A stretch of DNA of 64,000 bases from Hyphococcus sp. (lineage in GTDB: Bacteria > Pseudomonadota > Alphaproteobacteria > Caulobacterales > Parvularculaceae). The stretch covers positions 28,842 to 92,841 of the forward strand of contig BQJG01000005.1 in NCBI GenBank assembly GCA_021604585.1. The letters are read 5' to 3'. Below, piece after piece: positions 25,055 through 34,069 of this stretch (within the stretch, counting starts at the first letter, position 1; each line of letters starts with the position of its first letter). Below the pieces are notes generated by a model. It saw only the letters and a program-made list of their open reading frames with translations. It had not been told where the DNA came from and did not search any database. A program made the position numbers and the translations under genes.

Positions 25055-25384
25055 ATGTCCGGTTTGCCCGCTTGTCCTCAATGCGGCTCAGCCCTCGCCT
25101 ATGAGGACGGGGCGATGCTGGTTTGCCCTGAATGCGCACATGAATGGACGCCAGGCGAGGAGGAGGCGAACACAGAGTTCGTCGATGCTAACGGCAACAT
25201 TCTTCAGGATGGAGATACCGTCACCGTCATTAAAGATCTGAAGGTTAAGGGGTCGTCGCAAGTCGTTAAGGTTGGCACGAAGGTGAAAAACATCCGCCTC
25301 GTTGATGGCGATCATAACATCGATTGTCGCATCAATGGTGTTGGAGCCATGAAGCTGAAATCGGAGTTCGTCAGAAAAAGCTAA
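25055..25384 (+). CDS. PhnA/YjdM-type zinc-ribbon protein
   Basis: 109 residues. A zinc ribbon (C7, C10, C24, C27; PACPQCGSALAYEDG and LVCPECAHEW) is followed by the conserved PhnA core NGNILQDGDTVTVIKDLKVK and RINGVGAMKLKSEFVRKS. The family name comes from the phn neighbourhood of E. coli; its function is unsettled, and the phosphonoacetate hydrolase of the same name is unrelated. It stands alone after a terminator and is convergent with the tRNA-Leu gene. Confidence 0.92.
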   Translation: MSGLPACPQCGSALAYEDGAMLVCPECAHEWTPGEEEANTEFVDANGNILQDGDTVTVIKDLKVKGSSQVVKVGTKVKNIRLVDGDHNIDCRINGVGAMKLKSEFVRKS

Positions 25385-25420
25385 AGAGCGCCCGCTGCTG
25401 ACTTTGTCTTTGATGAGTGA

Positions 25421-25505
25421 TGGTGCCCCTGGCCGGACTCGAACCAGCACGCTTTGCAGCACCTGATTTTGAGTCAGGCGTGTCTACCAATTCCACCACA
25501 GGGGC
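25421..25505 (-). tRNA. tRNA-Leu (CAA)
   Basis: The minus strand from 25505 reads GCCCCTG at the 5' acceptor arm, pairing with CAGGGGC near the 3' end, then A and an encoded CCA (25421-25423). The anticodon arm is CCTGA-CTCAAAA-TCAGG, giving anticodon CAA (reads UUG). The T arm has GGTTCGAGTCC, and a long variable arm is present, as expected for leucine. Length is 85 nt with CCA. Confidence 0.95.
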
Positions 25506-25684
25506 CCCGCAGGAAGGCGCGCATGATAGGGGGCGGCGGCGCACGGTCAAGCTGGCAATCCCCATAACAATACGATTTTTCGAGTCCCCCTGTTTAGACG
25601 CGGCGAACCGCCCTACATCCTCGGGCGACAGCTTCATCCCCTTCTGCGCGCTCATATTTTGAGCCTGCATATATTTGGCGGAAA

Positions 25685-26365
25685 ATGACCCAGGAAACAC
25701 AAGCGAAATCAAAAATGCGCGGCGCCACATACGTGCTGCAGGACATCCTAGAAGAGCTTCGCGCCGTGGCGCCGGAGAACGTTCCTGCAAACCCTGGTGG
25801 AAAAGATGTCACGCAGACAGCGGCGCTCGGCGATATTGTCGAGCGCCTTGATGAGCGGGCTTTCGGTTTCTTGCTGCTGCTGCTGGCGCTTCCGTGCTGC
25901 CTTCCCTTTGTATATGTGCTGCCGCAAATTGTCGCCCTCCCGATGCTGGCGCTGGCGGGGCAAATGGCCATGGGCGGACGTCACCCCTGGTTGCCTAAGA
26001 AACTAAACGCGCGCCGGTTTTCAATTCCGGAGTTCGCCAAAGTGCTCACGCGCGCACAAAAGTATGGCGGCTGGATCGAGCGCATCGCCACCCCGCGCTT
26101 GCGCCCGGTGACGAGCCAAACGGCGCTCAGAATTATCGGCGCGTTACTGCTCGTTCCGATCGCCTCGATCCTGACCCCTTTCCCATTGACCAATACGGTG
26201 CCCGGCATTGGTGTCGCCATCGCTGCACTCGGATTGATCGAGCGCGATGGCCTTTTGCTTGTCGGCGGCCTGTTAATCGGATTTATCTGGGTCTTTCTCC
26301 TGGTCTTTCTCGGCGCGGAGACGCTGCACCTGTTAAAGGCCTGGGTGACGGGCGGCGCCGGATAG
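25685..26365 (+). CDS. exoD: ExoD-family exopolysaccharide synthesis membrane protein
   Basis: 226 residues. The ExoD pattern is clear: LGDIVERLDERAFGFLLLLL, LALPCCLPFVYVLPQIVALP, HPWLPKKLNARRFSIPEF, and LTPFPLTNTVPGIGVAIAAL with further helices to the end. ExoD proteins are inner-membrane factors needed for exopolysaccharide production and alkali tolerance in rhizobia; the mechanism is unknown. It starts at the ATG at 25685; an in-frame ATG at 25715 is an alternative. It precedes dsbB-coq7 on the same strand. Confidence 0.9.
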   Translation: MTQETQAKSKMRGATYVLQDILEELRAVAPENVPANPGGKDVTQTAALGDIVERLDERAFGFLLLLLALPCCLPFVYVLPQIVALPMLALAGQMAMGGRHPWLPKKLNARRFSIPEFAKVLTRAQKYGGWIERIATPRLRPVTSQTALRIIGALLLVPIASILTPFPLTNTVPGIGVAIAALGLIERDGLLLVGGLLIGFIWVFLLVFLGAETLHLLKAWVTGGAG

Positions 26366-26424
26366 CGCCCGCATGTGACGATCCGTCTTAGAAAACCGCC
26401 GCCTTTTCCGGTTATATTGGCGGT

Positions 26425-26976
26425 ATGAAAACCGCCTTCACCGCACTCTCCTTGACCGAACGCGCTTTGAGTTTAGGCGCGCTAATGAGCGGCGCCTTGC
26501 TCGCAGGGGCGCATTTATTTGAGACATTTGGCGGATTGGCGCCATGCATTTTGTGCCTCGATCAACGCGAGGCGCACTGGACCGCGCTCGCTGTGGCGGT
26601 CGCCGGACTGATCATCTCAAAGTTTTTCAAATCGAAACTGGGCGCGGCAGCGGCCGTCGGCGCCGTTGCGCTAGTTTATCTCGTCAGCACCGGCCTTGCT
26701 TTCTATCACACCGGCGTTGAGTACGGATATTGGCCGGGGCCAGCCATCTGTTCGGGCGCCGCAGGGCTGGGCGGAATTGATGTGAAAGATCTCGGCGCGT
26801 CGCTAGGTCAGAAAGCCGACGCGCCTTCATGCGAGGATGTGCAATGGCGGTTTTTCGGCGTGTCCATGGCCGGGTACAATCTGCTTGCTTCCGCCGGCCT
26901 TTTCGCCTTCACCTTTTTCGCTGCGTTGACGGAGACGCGATCGGCGCGCGGCGCGCGAAACGCTAAGACAGCATGA
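26425..26976 (+). CDS. dsbB: Disulfide bond formation protein DsbB
   Basis: 183 residues with four membrane helices. The first periplasmic redox pair is C41-x2-C44 in APCILCLDQREAHW, the second C109 and C136 in the loop PAICSGAAGLGG...ADAPSCEDVQW. The arginine after the first pair (R48) fits the quinone-binding site. DsbB reoxidises DsbA using membrane quinone. The stop overlaps the coq7 start in ATGA. No dsbA is in the window. Confidence 0.93.
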   Translation: MKTAFTALSLTERALSLGALMSGALLAGAHLFETFGGLAPCILCLDQREAHWTALAVAVAGLIISKFFKSKLGAAAAVGAVALVYLVSTGLAFYHTGVEYGYWPGPAICSGAAGLGGIDVKDLGASLGQKADAPSCEDVQWRFFGVSMAGYNLLASAGLFAFTFFAALTETRSARGARNAKTA

Positions 26977-27536
26977 GCGTGTCCCTAAAAACCACGCCGC
27001 AAAAGCCGGGGCCGCGCCGCGAGCGCCTCGCAGAAATGCTTCGGGTCGATCACGCAGGAGAATATGGCGCCGTCGCCATTTACCGGGGCCAGCGCGCTAT
27101 ATTCGACAAGCTGCCGGAGAAGGCGCGCATCTCGTCTCTGTTAAAGGAGATGGAAGACGGCGAAGCCCTGCACCTTGCGACATTTGACGCACTTCTGGCG
27201 GAAAGGCGCATCCGCCCGACTTTGCTGGCGCCGTTCTGGAATGCGGCAGGGTTTGGACTTGGCGCGGCGACCGCTCTCATGGGCGAGAAGGCGGCTATGG
27301 CCTGCACCTCTGCAGTCGAAGATGTGATCGAAAAGCATTACGCAGCGCAAATCGGCGAGCTAGAAGCGGGAGAGCCCAGGCTTGCAGAGACCGTTCGCCA
27401 ATTCCGCGAAGATGAACTTGAGCATAAGCAGACCGCCGAAGACGAGGGCGCGCAATCAGCGCCCGGTTATGACCTTCTCTCGACCGTCATCAAACTTGGA
27501 TGCCGCGCCGCCATTCGCATCGCACAAAAGGTCTGA
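26973..27536 (+). CDS. coq7: Demethoxyubiquinone hydroxylase Coq7
   Basis: 187 residues. A four-helix diiron protein with ligands in DHAGEYGAVAIYRGQ, EMEDGEALHLATF, EDVIEKHY and EDELEHKQTAEDEGA, the E, ExxH, E, ExxH pattern of Coq7. It adds the hydroxyl at C6 of the ubiquinone ring, the penultimate step of ubiquinone synthesis. It overlaps dsbB by four bases (ATGA), so both membrane quinone-related proteins are made together. Confidence 0.95.
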   Translation: MSVSLKTTPQKPGPRRERLAEMLRVDHAGEYGAVAIYRGQRAIFDKLPEKARISSLLKEMEDGEALHLATFDALLAERRIRPTLLAPFWNAAGFGLGAATALMGEKAAMACTSAVEDVIEKHYAAQIGELEAGEPRLAETVRQFREDELEHKQTAEDEGAQSAPGYDLLSTVIKLGCRAAIRIAQKV

Positions 27537-27606
27537 GCGGAGACGCTTTGCGTCCGGCCCCCTGCCCGGTTAGTATCCCCTCAACAAGCTGTCCTAGGGA
27601 GTTTCC

Positions 27607-29505
27607 ATGACAAAAAGAACGATTTCGCGCCCGCTTGGCGCCCTTGCCGCCGTATCGGCTCTAGCGCTCGCTGCAGCCTGCAGCCAGGCGCCTTCATCCG
27701 ATGCGACATCTGCCGAAGCGGCCTTAGGCGCTGCTGACACAACAAGCCAAACCGGCGCTGCGCCGACCCGCGCCGAAGCGGAGAAATTCGTCGCCGAGGT
27801 TGAAGACTGGGCGCGCGAATATGGCGAATATTACGCGCGTGTCGCCTGGGTGCAGGCGACTTACATTAACTTCGACACCAACTGGCTGGTGACGAAAGCA
27901 GATACAGAATTCACCGAAAAAGGCGTTCAGTTCGCCAATGAGGCCAAGCGATACAATGATCTCGATTTGCCGCAGGATCTTCGCCGCAAGCTTGAATCAA
28001 TCAAACTCGGCGTGAACCTGCCGGCGCCGTCACGGCCCGGCGCAGCCGGCGAGCTTGCTGAAATCAACACGCGCATGGGCGCCGCTTACGAGACCGGCAA
28101 GATCGAGCTCGACGGCGAAATGGTGCCGCGCTCAACGCTCGAAGTGATGATGGGCACGGTGCGCGATCCGGACAAGCTCGAAGAAATCTGGACCAAATGG
28201 CGCGAAGTGCCGGTCACGCCGGACGCAGACGGCAACACGATCAAATCCGATTACGCCAAGATGGTGGCCCTTTCAAATGAAGGCGCCCGCGAGCTTGGGT
28301 ATGCCGACGCCGGAGCGATGTGGCGCTCGCGCTATGACATGGACCCCGATGAATTTGCAGCGGAAATGGATCGCCTCTGGGGCCAGGTCAAGCCGCTCTA
28401 TGATGAACTTCACTGCTATGTCCGCGCCGAATTGAACGAGCAATATGGTGACGACATCGTGCCGCTCGACCAGCCGATCCGCGCTGACCTGCTCGGCAAT
28501 ATGTGGGCTCAAACATGGGGCGGGCTTAACGACCTTGTTGCGCCGGAAGGCGCCGCGCCTTCCTACGATCTCACAGAGCGGCTGCTGGCGAACAATTACG
28601 ACGCCAAAAAAATCGTTGAAACGGGCGAAGGCTTTTTCTCTTCGCTCGGCTTCGATCCGTTGCCGGACACTTTCTGGGAACGCTCGCTGATCACGAAACC
28701 CGCAGACCGTGAAGTCGCCTGTCACGCATCCGCGTGGGATCTCGACAACGCCGACGATATTCGCATCAAAATGTGCACCGAAGTTAACGCCGACGACTTC
28801 CGCACCGTTCACCACGAACTTGGCCACAATTATTATCAGCGCGCCTACAAGAACCAGCCGGTGTTGTTCCAAGGCGGCGCCAATGGCGGCTTCCATGAGG
28901 CGATTGGCGACATGATCTCGCTGTCGATCACGCCGGAATATCTGAAACAGATTGGTCTCATTTCAGAAGTCCCGGACGCGTCAAAAGATATCGGCCTCTT
29001 GATGAATGAGGCTATGGAAGGCGTCGCGTTCCTACCCTTCGGTCTCTTGATGGACAAGTGGCGCTGGCAAGTCTTTTCCGGCGAGTTGACGCCGGAAACC
29101 TATAATGACGGCTGGTGGAAACTGCGTGAGCAGTATCAGGGCATCCGTCCGCCCAGCCCGCGCGACGCTAAATATTTCGATCCGGGCGGCAAGTATCACA
29201 TCCCGGGCAACGTTTCCTACGAACGCTACTTCCTTGCGCGCATTTTGCAGTTCCAGTTCCACAAAGCTGCATGCGACATCGCTGGGTGGGAAGGCCCGTT
29301 GCATCGCTGTTCCGTTTACGGATCGGAGGAAGTCGGCAAGCGTTTCAACGCCATGCTGGAGATGGGCGCTTCAAAGCCCTGGCCGGACGCGCTTGAAGCG
29401 TTCACCGGCTCGCGGCAAATGGACGGATCCGCAATGGTTTCCTATTTCGAGCCGCTTCTTGTGTGGCTGAAGGAAAAAAACCAGGGCCGCAGCTGCGGCT
29501 GGTGA
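27607..29505 (+). CDS. M2-family (ACE-like) peptidyl-dipeptidase lipoprotein
   Basis: 632 residues. A lipoprotein signal ends at LAAAC (C25). A long helical domain follows, then the zinc site H403-E404-L-G-H407 in HHELGHNYY and the third ligand E431 in GGFHEAIGDMISL, exactly as in the angiotensin-converting-enzyme family. IRPPSPRD and YFLARILQFQFHKAACDIAG are further ACE landmarks. It should remove C-terminal dipeptides from peptides in the periplasm. It is monocistronic between coq7 and a terminator. Confidence 0.94.
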   Translation: MTKRTISRPLGALAAVSALALAAACSQAPSSDATSAEAALGAADTTSQTGAAPTRAEAEKFVAEVEDWAREYGEYYARVAWVQATYINFDTNWLVTKADTEFTEKGVQFANEAKRYNDLDLPQDLRRKLESIKLGVNLPAPSRPGAAGELAEINTRMGAAYETGKIELDGEMVPRSTLEVMMGTVRDPDKLEEIWTKWREVPVTPDADGNTIKSDYAKMVALSNEGARELGYADAGAMWRSRYDMDPDEFAAEMDRLWGQVKPLYDELHCYVRAELNEQYGDDIVPLDQPIRADLLGNMWAQTWGGLNDLVAPEGAAPSYDLTERLLANNYDAKKIVETGEGFFSSLGFDPLPDTFWERSLITKPADREVACHASAWDLDNADDIRIKMCTEVNADDFRTVHHELGHNYYQRAYKNQPVLFQGGANGGFHEAIGDMISLSITPEYLKQIGLISEVPDASKDIGLLMNEAMEGVAFLPFGLLMDKWRWQVFSGELTPETYNDGWWKLREQYQGIRPPSPRDAKYFDPGGKYHIPGNVSYERYFLARILQFQFHKAACDIAGWEGPLHRCSVYGSEEVGKRFNAMLEMGASKPWPDALEAFTGSRQMDGSAMVSYFEPLLVWLKEKNQGRSCGW

Positions 29506-29532
29506 GCTGATTATCTTACTGGCGAAAAATGT

Positions 29533-29562
29533 AAAAAACCCCGGGAAACCGGGGTTTTTTAT
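29533..29562. terminator. Bidirectional terminator between M2 peptidase and hisE
   Basis: AAAAAACCCCGG pairs with CCGGGGTTTTTT around a GAAA loop. It ends in T on either strand, so it serves both the plus-strand peptidase gene and the minus-strand his genes (it touches the hisE stop). Confidence 0.9.
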
Positions 29563-29891
29563 TTCCGGGAGGCTTTTTCCGCATGGCCGGACGCGCCTTC
29601 GCGCGCCGCCAACGCCTTTGCCACATCATCAAGTTCAACGCCCGCCTGCGCCAGCATAACCAACAGATGGTAAAGCACGTCCGCTGCTTCCGCCGTCAAA
29701 TGAACCTTGTCGCCAGACGCTGCTGCGAGCGCCGCCTCAATCGCTTCCTCGCCGAATTTTTTGGCGCATTTTTGCGCGCCGCCAGCAAGCAGCGACGCCG
29801 TATAAGACGCGTGCTCCGGCGCATCCTTGCGCGATGCGATGGTTGCCTGAAGGCGCATCAAGACAGCGCCGATATTATTGTCGTTGGACAT
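29559..29891 (-). CDS. hisE: Phosphoribosyl-ATP pyrophosphatase HisE
   Basis: 110 residues, all-alpha. The metal-binding blocks KKFGEEAIEAALAAASGD and EAADVLYHLLVMLAQAGVEL are the MazG-like active site. It hydrolyses phosphoribosyl-ATP to phosphoribosyl-AMP, step two of histidine synthesis. It is the last gene of the minus-strand his cluster, 21 bases after hisF. Confidence 0.95.
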   Translation of the reverse strand: MSNDNNIGAVLMRLQATIASRKDAPEHASYTASLLAGGAQKCAKKFGEEAIEAALAAASGDKVHLTAEAADVLYHLLVMLAQAGVELDDVAKALAAREGASGHAEKASRK

Positions 29892-29912
29892 GCATCAAAT
29901 TCCTTACGCGCG

Positions 29913-30689
29913 TCATGGCGCCAGCCTCATCGGAAGACCTGCCACCGCCATCGCTTTCTTCGCTTCGGCTATCGTTATCTCACCAAAGTGAAATATCGAT
30001 GCAGCCAGCACCGCAGCAGCTTTTCCTTCATTCGCAGCTTCAATCAAATCGGCAACCGACCCAGCGCCGCCTGAGGCGATCACAGGCACATCCACAGCCT
30101 CCGTCACGGCGCGGATGAGCGCAACATCATAGCCGGTTTTAACGCCGTCCCTGTCCATGGAGGTAAGCAGGATCTCCCCGGCGCCGCGTTTCACCACGTC
30201 TTTCGCAAACTCAACAGCGTCAATGCCGGTCGCGTTGCGGCCGCCGTGCGTGAAAATCTCCCAATGCCCATTTAAGGGGGGATCCCCCACGCGCTTTGCA
30301 TCAATGGCGACGACAACGCATTGCGCGCCGAAACGGGTCGCGGCGGCGTTGATCAGGTCGGGCGTCTTCACCGCGGCGGTATTGATTGCGACTTTGTCGG
30401 CGCCCGCAAGCAGCAACGCGCGAAAATCATCCAGCGACGCGACGCCGCCGCCAACAGTGAGCGGCATAAAACAGCATTCGGCGACAATCGAAACTTTGTC
30501 GAGCAGAATCCCCCTACCCTCGTGGCTTGCGGAGATATCGAGAAAACAAAGCTCATCAGCGCCTGCGGCGTCATAAACCTCAGCCGCCGCCGCCGGATCG
30601 CCCGCATCGCGCAAATCCACGAAGTTGACGCCTTTCACGACGCGTCCGTCTTTCACATCGAGGCAGGGAATAATCCGTATATTGAGCAT
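29913..30689 (-). CDS. hisF: Imidazole glycerol phosphate synthase cyclase subunit HisF
   Basis: 258 residues, a complete beta/alpha barrel. The first strand carries RIIPCLDVKDGRVVKGVNFV, with catalytic D11-type aspartate, and MDRDGVKTGYD later carries the second (D130 region). GGGVASLDDFRALL and ASGGAGSVADLIEA are phosphate loops. With HisH it makes IGP and AICAR. The gene follows the CYTH-CHAD gene with 5 bases between. Confidence 0.97.
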   Translation of the reverse strand: MLNIRIIPCLDVKDGRVVKGVNFVDLRDAGDPAAAAEVYDAAGADELCFLDISASHEGRGILLDKVSIVAECCFMPLTVGGGVASLDDFRALLLAGADKVAINTAAVKTPDLINAAATRFGAQCVVVAIDAKRVGDPPLNGHWEIFTHGGRNATGIDAVEFAKDVVKRGAGEILLTSMDRDGVKTGYDVALIRAVTEAVDVPVIASGGAGSVADLIEAANEGKAAAVLAASIFHFGEITIAEAKKAMAVAGLPMRLAP

Positions 30690-30694
30690 TAAGC

Positions 30695-32230
30695 TTATGT
30701 TTCTCGCCAGAACGGGCTCATCTTTTCAAACGCAGCCAACGCGGCGTCAATCTCTTTGACCCCATTTTGCGCCTTTGCCGCATTATAGCCCGCAACAAAC
30801 CCCGCGCCGCGCATTAGCGCCTCGCCGCCCTCTGCCGCCGCGCAATCCGCCAGTCGTTGCGCCGTCACCGCATCATTCACCGCGCCGAGCGCGCCTTGCA
30901 GCGCCGAAAGCGACGCCATGTAATCCTTGCGTTTGTCATTTGCATAGAGTCCCTTGAAAAGCTGTGCTGGATAACGCAGCTTTTTCAAGGCGACCCGCAA
31001 CGGATGCAGAGCGGCTAGGCCCTGTTCCGGGGAGAGGTCGCCCGCAATTTTCCGCGCTTTTTTCAGCGCCCGGTCGAGCTGTTGCGCGGCCAAGCGTGAC
31101 GCGGGCTGACGGAGCGCCTTGCCCGCTCCCTTTCGCCAGTCCTGCAGCGTGGCGGCCCCCAGCAGATCAATCAGGAAGTGTGTGAATACAGGGCCGGAAA
31201 TTTCTTCGACCGCCGCCGCCCAAGCCTCCGCGCGGGCCGCCTCCGCTTTTGCCTTCAATTGCTTAAGCGCCTCCGGCGCATAGTCGCTCGCCTGCGCAGC
31301 GCTTAAAGCATCTGACAGAAAAACGTCCCAGTCGCGCGCAGAGCCCAACACAGACGCAATTTGCTTTGCTTGCGCCGCCAGCCGGTTGATCTCGCGGCCG
31401 GGCAGCGATTTTCGGAAGAGCCGCTCTGTCGCGCGTAACCGGCGTAAGGCCACCCGCATCTGATGGACTCCTTCCGGCCGGCGCAAATCCACAATCGCCG
31501 GCTGAATCGAAGCAAGACGCGCTGCGCTCGCGTTCAGCATCGCAGCCAGCGTGTCGCCCGCCGTGTCTTCTGCAGCAACTACAGGAGTTGGCGCTTTCGA
31601 TAAGGGCGCCGAAGCCTTCGGCAAGGCGAGGGCGAATTCCAGTTTTGAGTCAATCGCAAGCCGCACTGGCGCGTTATCGGCGATCAGCTTCGCAAGCTCA
31701 AAGACCGCCGCCTTCTGGCCGCTGATCAGCTCCAACTCCACTTCCGCCAGTGGGGCCGCGAACAAACGTCCTGACGCATCTCGGCTCTCGGCCTGACCAA
31801 GATCGACAGCAAGTTCGATGGTAGCTCGCGCAAATTCGATTTGATCGGCCCAACGATCAACGCTGGTCTTGGCGATAGGCGTCAACTGGCTCGCAACCGA
31901 TTGTATCCGCTTGTCTATTTGCGCATCCCCTGTCTCGCAGGGAAACGCCGTCGCACTTTCAATTTCGGATTCAAATTCGCGCCGCGACGCTGGCGAGCCG
32001 CCTCTGGCCTTGACCGCCTGGATTGTTTCGGCCCCCTCCTCTCGTAATCGCAGGTTCAGTCCATACTGTGCGAGGAGCCGGTCTTCTGTGTCAAAATAAG
32101 TGGAAACCAGACGTTCCCACCCGCCTCCCTTCGGCGCCAAGGCAGCAAACAAGCGACTCTGGGGGAGCTTCGCAATGACTGCCGGCGGGCCGGTCAATTT
32201 CAGCTCAAACTCAGTTCGCCCCGCGCCCAT
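30695..32230 (-). CDS. CYTH-CHAD protein (triphosphatase/polyphosphate-binding)
   Basis: 511 residues from the ATG at 32230. A CYTH domain (about 5-210) carries the E7-x-E9-x-K11 signature in TEFELKLTG and STYFDTEDRLLAQYGLNLRL. The CHAD domain (about 230-510) has GVHQMRVALRRLRATERLFR, HPLRVALKKLRYPAQLFKGL and YASLSALQGALGAVNDA-like blocks, with the conserved H and R/K residues that bind polyphosphate. CYTH enzymes of this type hydrolyse inorganic tripolyphosphate. It lies inside the his cluster between hisA and hisF, close to both, although it has no known part in histidine synthesis. Confidence 0.92.
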   Translation of the reverse strand: MGAGRTEFELKLTGPPAVIAKLPQSRLFAALAPKGGGWERLVSTYFDTEDRLLAQYGLNLRLREEGAETIQAVKARGGSPASRREFESEIESATAFPCETGDAQIDKRIQSVASQLTPIAKTSVDRWADQIEFARATIELAVDLGQAESRDASGRLFAAPLAEVELELISGQKAAVFELAKLIADNAPVRLAIDSKLEFALALPKASAPLSKAPTPVVAAEDTAGDTLAAMLNASAARLASIQPAIVDLRRPEGVHQMRVALRRLRATERLFRKSLPGREINRLAAQAKQIASVLGSARDWDVFLSDALSAAQASDYAPEALKQLKAKAEAARAEAWAAAVEEISGPVFTHFLIDLLGAATLQDWRKGAGKALRQPASRLAAQQLDRALKKARKIAGDLSPEQGLAALHPLRVALKKLRYPAQLFKGLYANDKRKDYMASLSALQGALGAVNDAVTAQRLADCAAAEGGEALMRGAGFVAGYNAAKAQNGVKEIDAALAAFEKMSPFWRET

Positions 32231-32317
32231 GTCCGGCCCAGCCCCCCAAAATACGCTACGCTGGCTGTAACATACTGGACCCAAGGCTAATTCACCAATG
32301 GCGCGCTCTGTGCGGCC

Positions 32318-33049
32318 CTACCCGGCCCTCGCGAGCGCTTCCGCCGGGTCGATACGCCCGTCATAGAGCGCCCGGCCGATGATCACCCCTTCGATATTGT
32401 CGTGGGCGGATTTTAACGCCTCAATATCGGCAAGTGATGCGACGCCGCCTGAGGCAATCACAGGTATGGCTGCGATTTCCGCCAGTTCTGCGGTGGCATC
32501 GACATTGACGCCCGTGAGCGCTCCATCACGCCCGATGTCTGTGTAAATGATTGCAGCAACACCTTGATCTGCATAGCGTTTCACGAGCTCCGCCGGGGTT
32601 GTTGCGCCCTCGCTGTCCCAACCGTCTGTTTTGACCTGCCCATCCTTGGCGTCGATCCCCAGCACGATGCGACCAGGGTGTTTTTTGCAGGCGGCGGCGA
32701 CGAATTTCGGATCGTTAATTGCGGCCGTACCGAGAATCACCCGGGTCATACCCACATCGAACCAGCGCTCAACGGCAGCCATATCGCGGACGCCGCCGCC
32801 AAGCTGAGCCTTGAGGCCAACCCGGGCGAGGATTGCGTTTACAGCGCCCGCATTGCGCGCCGCGCCCGCAAAGGCCCCATCCAGATCCACAATATGAACC
32901 CAGGAAAACCCTTCCAACTCGAATGCCGCCGCCTGCGAAGCTGGGTCCGAATTATAGACCGTAGACTGGTCCATCCGCCCATGCAGCAGGCGCACACATT
33001 CACCGCCTTTCAAGTCGATGGCTGGATAAAGGGTCAGCTTACGGCTCAT
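32318..33049 (-). CDS. hisA: ProFAR isomerase HisA
   Basis: 243 residues from the ATG at 33049, which overlaps the hisH stop in ATGA. A barrel enzyme with LYPAIDLKGGECVRLLHGRM at the first strand (Asp8-type base), DIGRDGALTGVNVD at the second (Asp acid) and phosphate loops LGGGVRDMAAV and ASGGVASLADIEA. It isomerises ProFAR to PRFAR in histidine synthesis. Confidence 0.96.
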   Translation of the reverse strand: MSRKLTLYPAIDLKGGECVRLLHGRMDQSTVYNSDPASQAAAFELEGFSWVHIVDLDGAFAGAARNAGAVNAILARVGLKAQLGGGVRDMAAVERWFDVGMTRVILGTAAINDPKFVAAACKKHPGRIVLGIDAKDGQVKTDGWDSEGATTPAELVKRYADQGVAAIIYTDIGRDGALTGVNVDATAELAEIAAIPVIASGGVASLADIEALKSAHDNIEGVIIGRALYDGRIDPAEALARAG

Positions 33050-33690
33050 GCCGGCGCCCACCCGAGGAATTTGCCGAGAAACGCCAGGCCAGCGGTTTGC
33101 GACTTTTCCGGATGGAATTGAGCGCCCAACAAATTATCCCGGCCGATCAGCGACACGAAGCGCTGGCCGTGACCGGTAACACCATAAATATGCGCATCAT
33201 TTTCGCATTCGAAATGATAGGAATGGGCGAAATAAAAGGCCTTTCCCGCAAGCCCGTCAAAGACAGGGTGGGGTGCTGCGGAGGCGACCTCATTCCATCC
33301 CATATGCGGCGCACGGAACTCGCTCGAATGGGCGAGGGGAACGACCGCGCCCGGGATCCAACCGAGGCCATCACTGCCGCCAAACTCCTCGCCGCGGCTT
33401 GCAAGCAGCTGCATGCCGACACAGATGCCCAAAAACGGGCGGCCCTCGGCGAGAACCGCATGCTCGAGCGCCTCCAGAACCCCGTTTCGAGCAGACAGCC
33501 CGTTCATGCAGGCGGCGAAGGCGCCCACGCCGGGCAAGATCAACCGGTCGGCGCGGGCGATCAGGTCGGCGTCATCGGTGACGGTGATATGCCGGGCGAG
33601 GCCGGCTTCGCGAGCGGCGCGCTCCACCGCCTTTTCCACGGATCGAAGATTTCCCGAGCCGTAATCGATTATCGCCAGCGTCTCAGCCAT
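33046..33690 (-). CDS. hisH: Imidazole glycerol phosphate synthase glutaminase subunit HisH
   Basis: 214 residues from the ATG at 33690; the frame to 33738 starts next to a terminator hairpin and is not used. It is a class I glutamine amidotransferase: IIDYGSGNLRSVEKA at the start, LPGVGAFAACMNGL, the nucleophile in PFLGICVGMQLLASRG, and QFHPEKSQTAGL with the His-Glu pair. It supplies ammonia to HisF. Confidence 0.96.
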   Translation of the reverse strand: MAETLAIIDYGSGNLRSVEKAVERAAREAGLARHITVTDDADLIARADRLILPGVGAFAACMNGLSARNGVLEALEHAVLAEGRPFLGICVGMQLLASRGEEFGGSDGLGWIPGAVVPLAHSSEFRAPHMGWNEVASAAPHPVFDGLAGKAFYFAHSYHFECENDAHIYGVTGHGQRFVSLIGRDNLLGAQFHPEKSQTAGLAFLGKFLGWAPA

Positions 33691-33740
33691 GGCGAGGCTT
33701 GTAGCTGCGCTGGGAGCCGGGACAAGAGGAGGGCGCAAAG

Positions 33741-33767
33741 AAAAACCGCGCCCTCGAAAGGACGCGG
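33741..33767 (-). terminator. Rho-independent terminator upstream of hisH
   Basis: On the minus strand CCGCGTCC pairs with GGGCGCGG around TTTCGA, followed by TTTTTC. It would stop transcripts of the two small Cys-rich genes before hisH, so these likely form their own unit inside the his cluster. Confidence 0.85.
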
Positions 33768-33791
33768 CTGATCTTATTCAAATTCTGAAGC

Positions 33792-34043
33792 CTAGGCGTC
33801 AGGAAAGCAGGCTCCAATCGCGCCCTTGGCGTTGTCGCTCAGGGCGTCAACATCAGCCTGCGAGGCGACAGCGAGCAATTCCGCCGTTGCATCGGCATCC
33901 GCAGTTTCTGCAAGGCACGAGCAACCTGATGGGTCGCCGCCATTTTCAGAAACATAAGCCTCGCAATGTTCTTCCAGTTCATTCGCAAAAGCGGGGGCCA
34001 GCGCGAAACCGGCGACAGCGAGGGCGGAGATCAATTTCTTCAT
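33792..34043 (-). CDS. Small Cys-rich secreted protein (paralogue 2)
   Basis: 83 residues. A clear signal peptide, MKKLISALAVAGFALAPAFA, ends at FANE. The mature part of about 62 residues is acidic and holds four cysteines: EEHCEAY, SGCSCLAET and GACFPDA. The order C...GCSCL...C matches the neighbour 34070-34336, so the two are tandem paralogues. The pattern resembles small disulfide-bonded helical proteins, but no family is recognised. A ribosome site (AGAGAGG) precedes the ATG. It is followed by a terminator. Confidence 0.8.
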   Translation of the reverse strand: MKKLISALAVAGFALAPAFANELEEHCEAYVSENGGDPSGCSCLAETADADATAELLAVASQADVDALSDNAKGAIGACFPDA

Positions 34044-34069
34044 GTTTATTTCCTCTCTTTAAGACCCGT

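Noticed and set aside
25371..25790. 139-codon minus-strand frame running through tRNA-Leu
   Set aside because: It overlaps the tRNA and the start of exoD; the codons over the tRNA cannot be protein-coding in a meaningful way.
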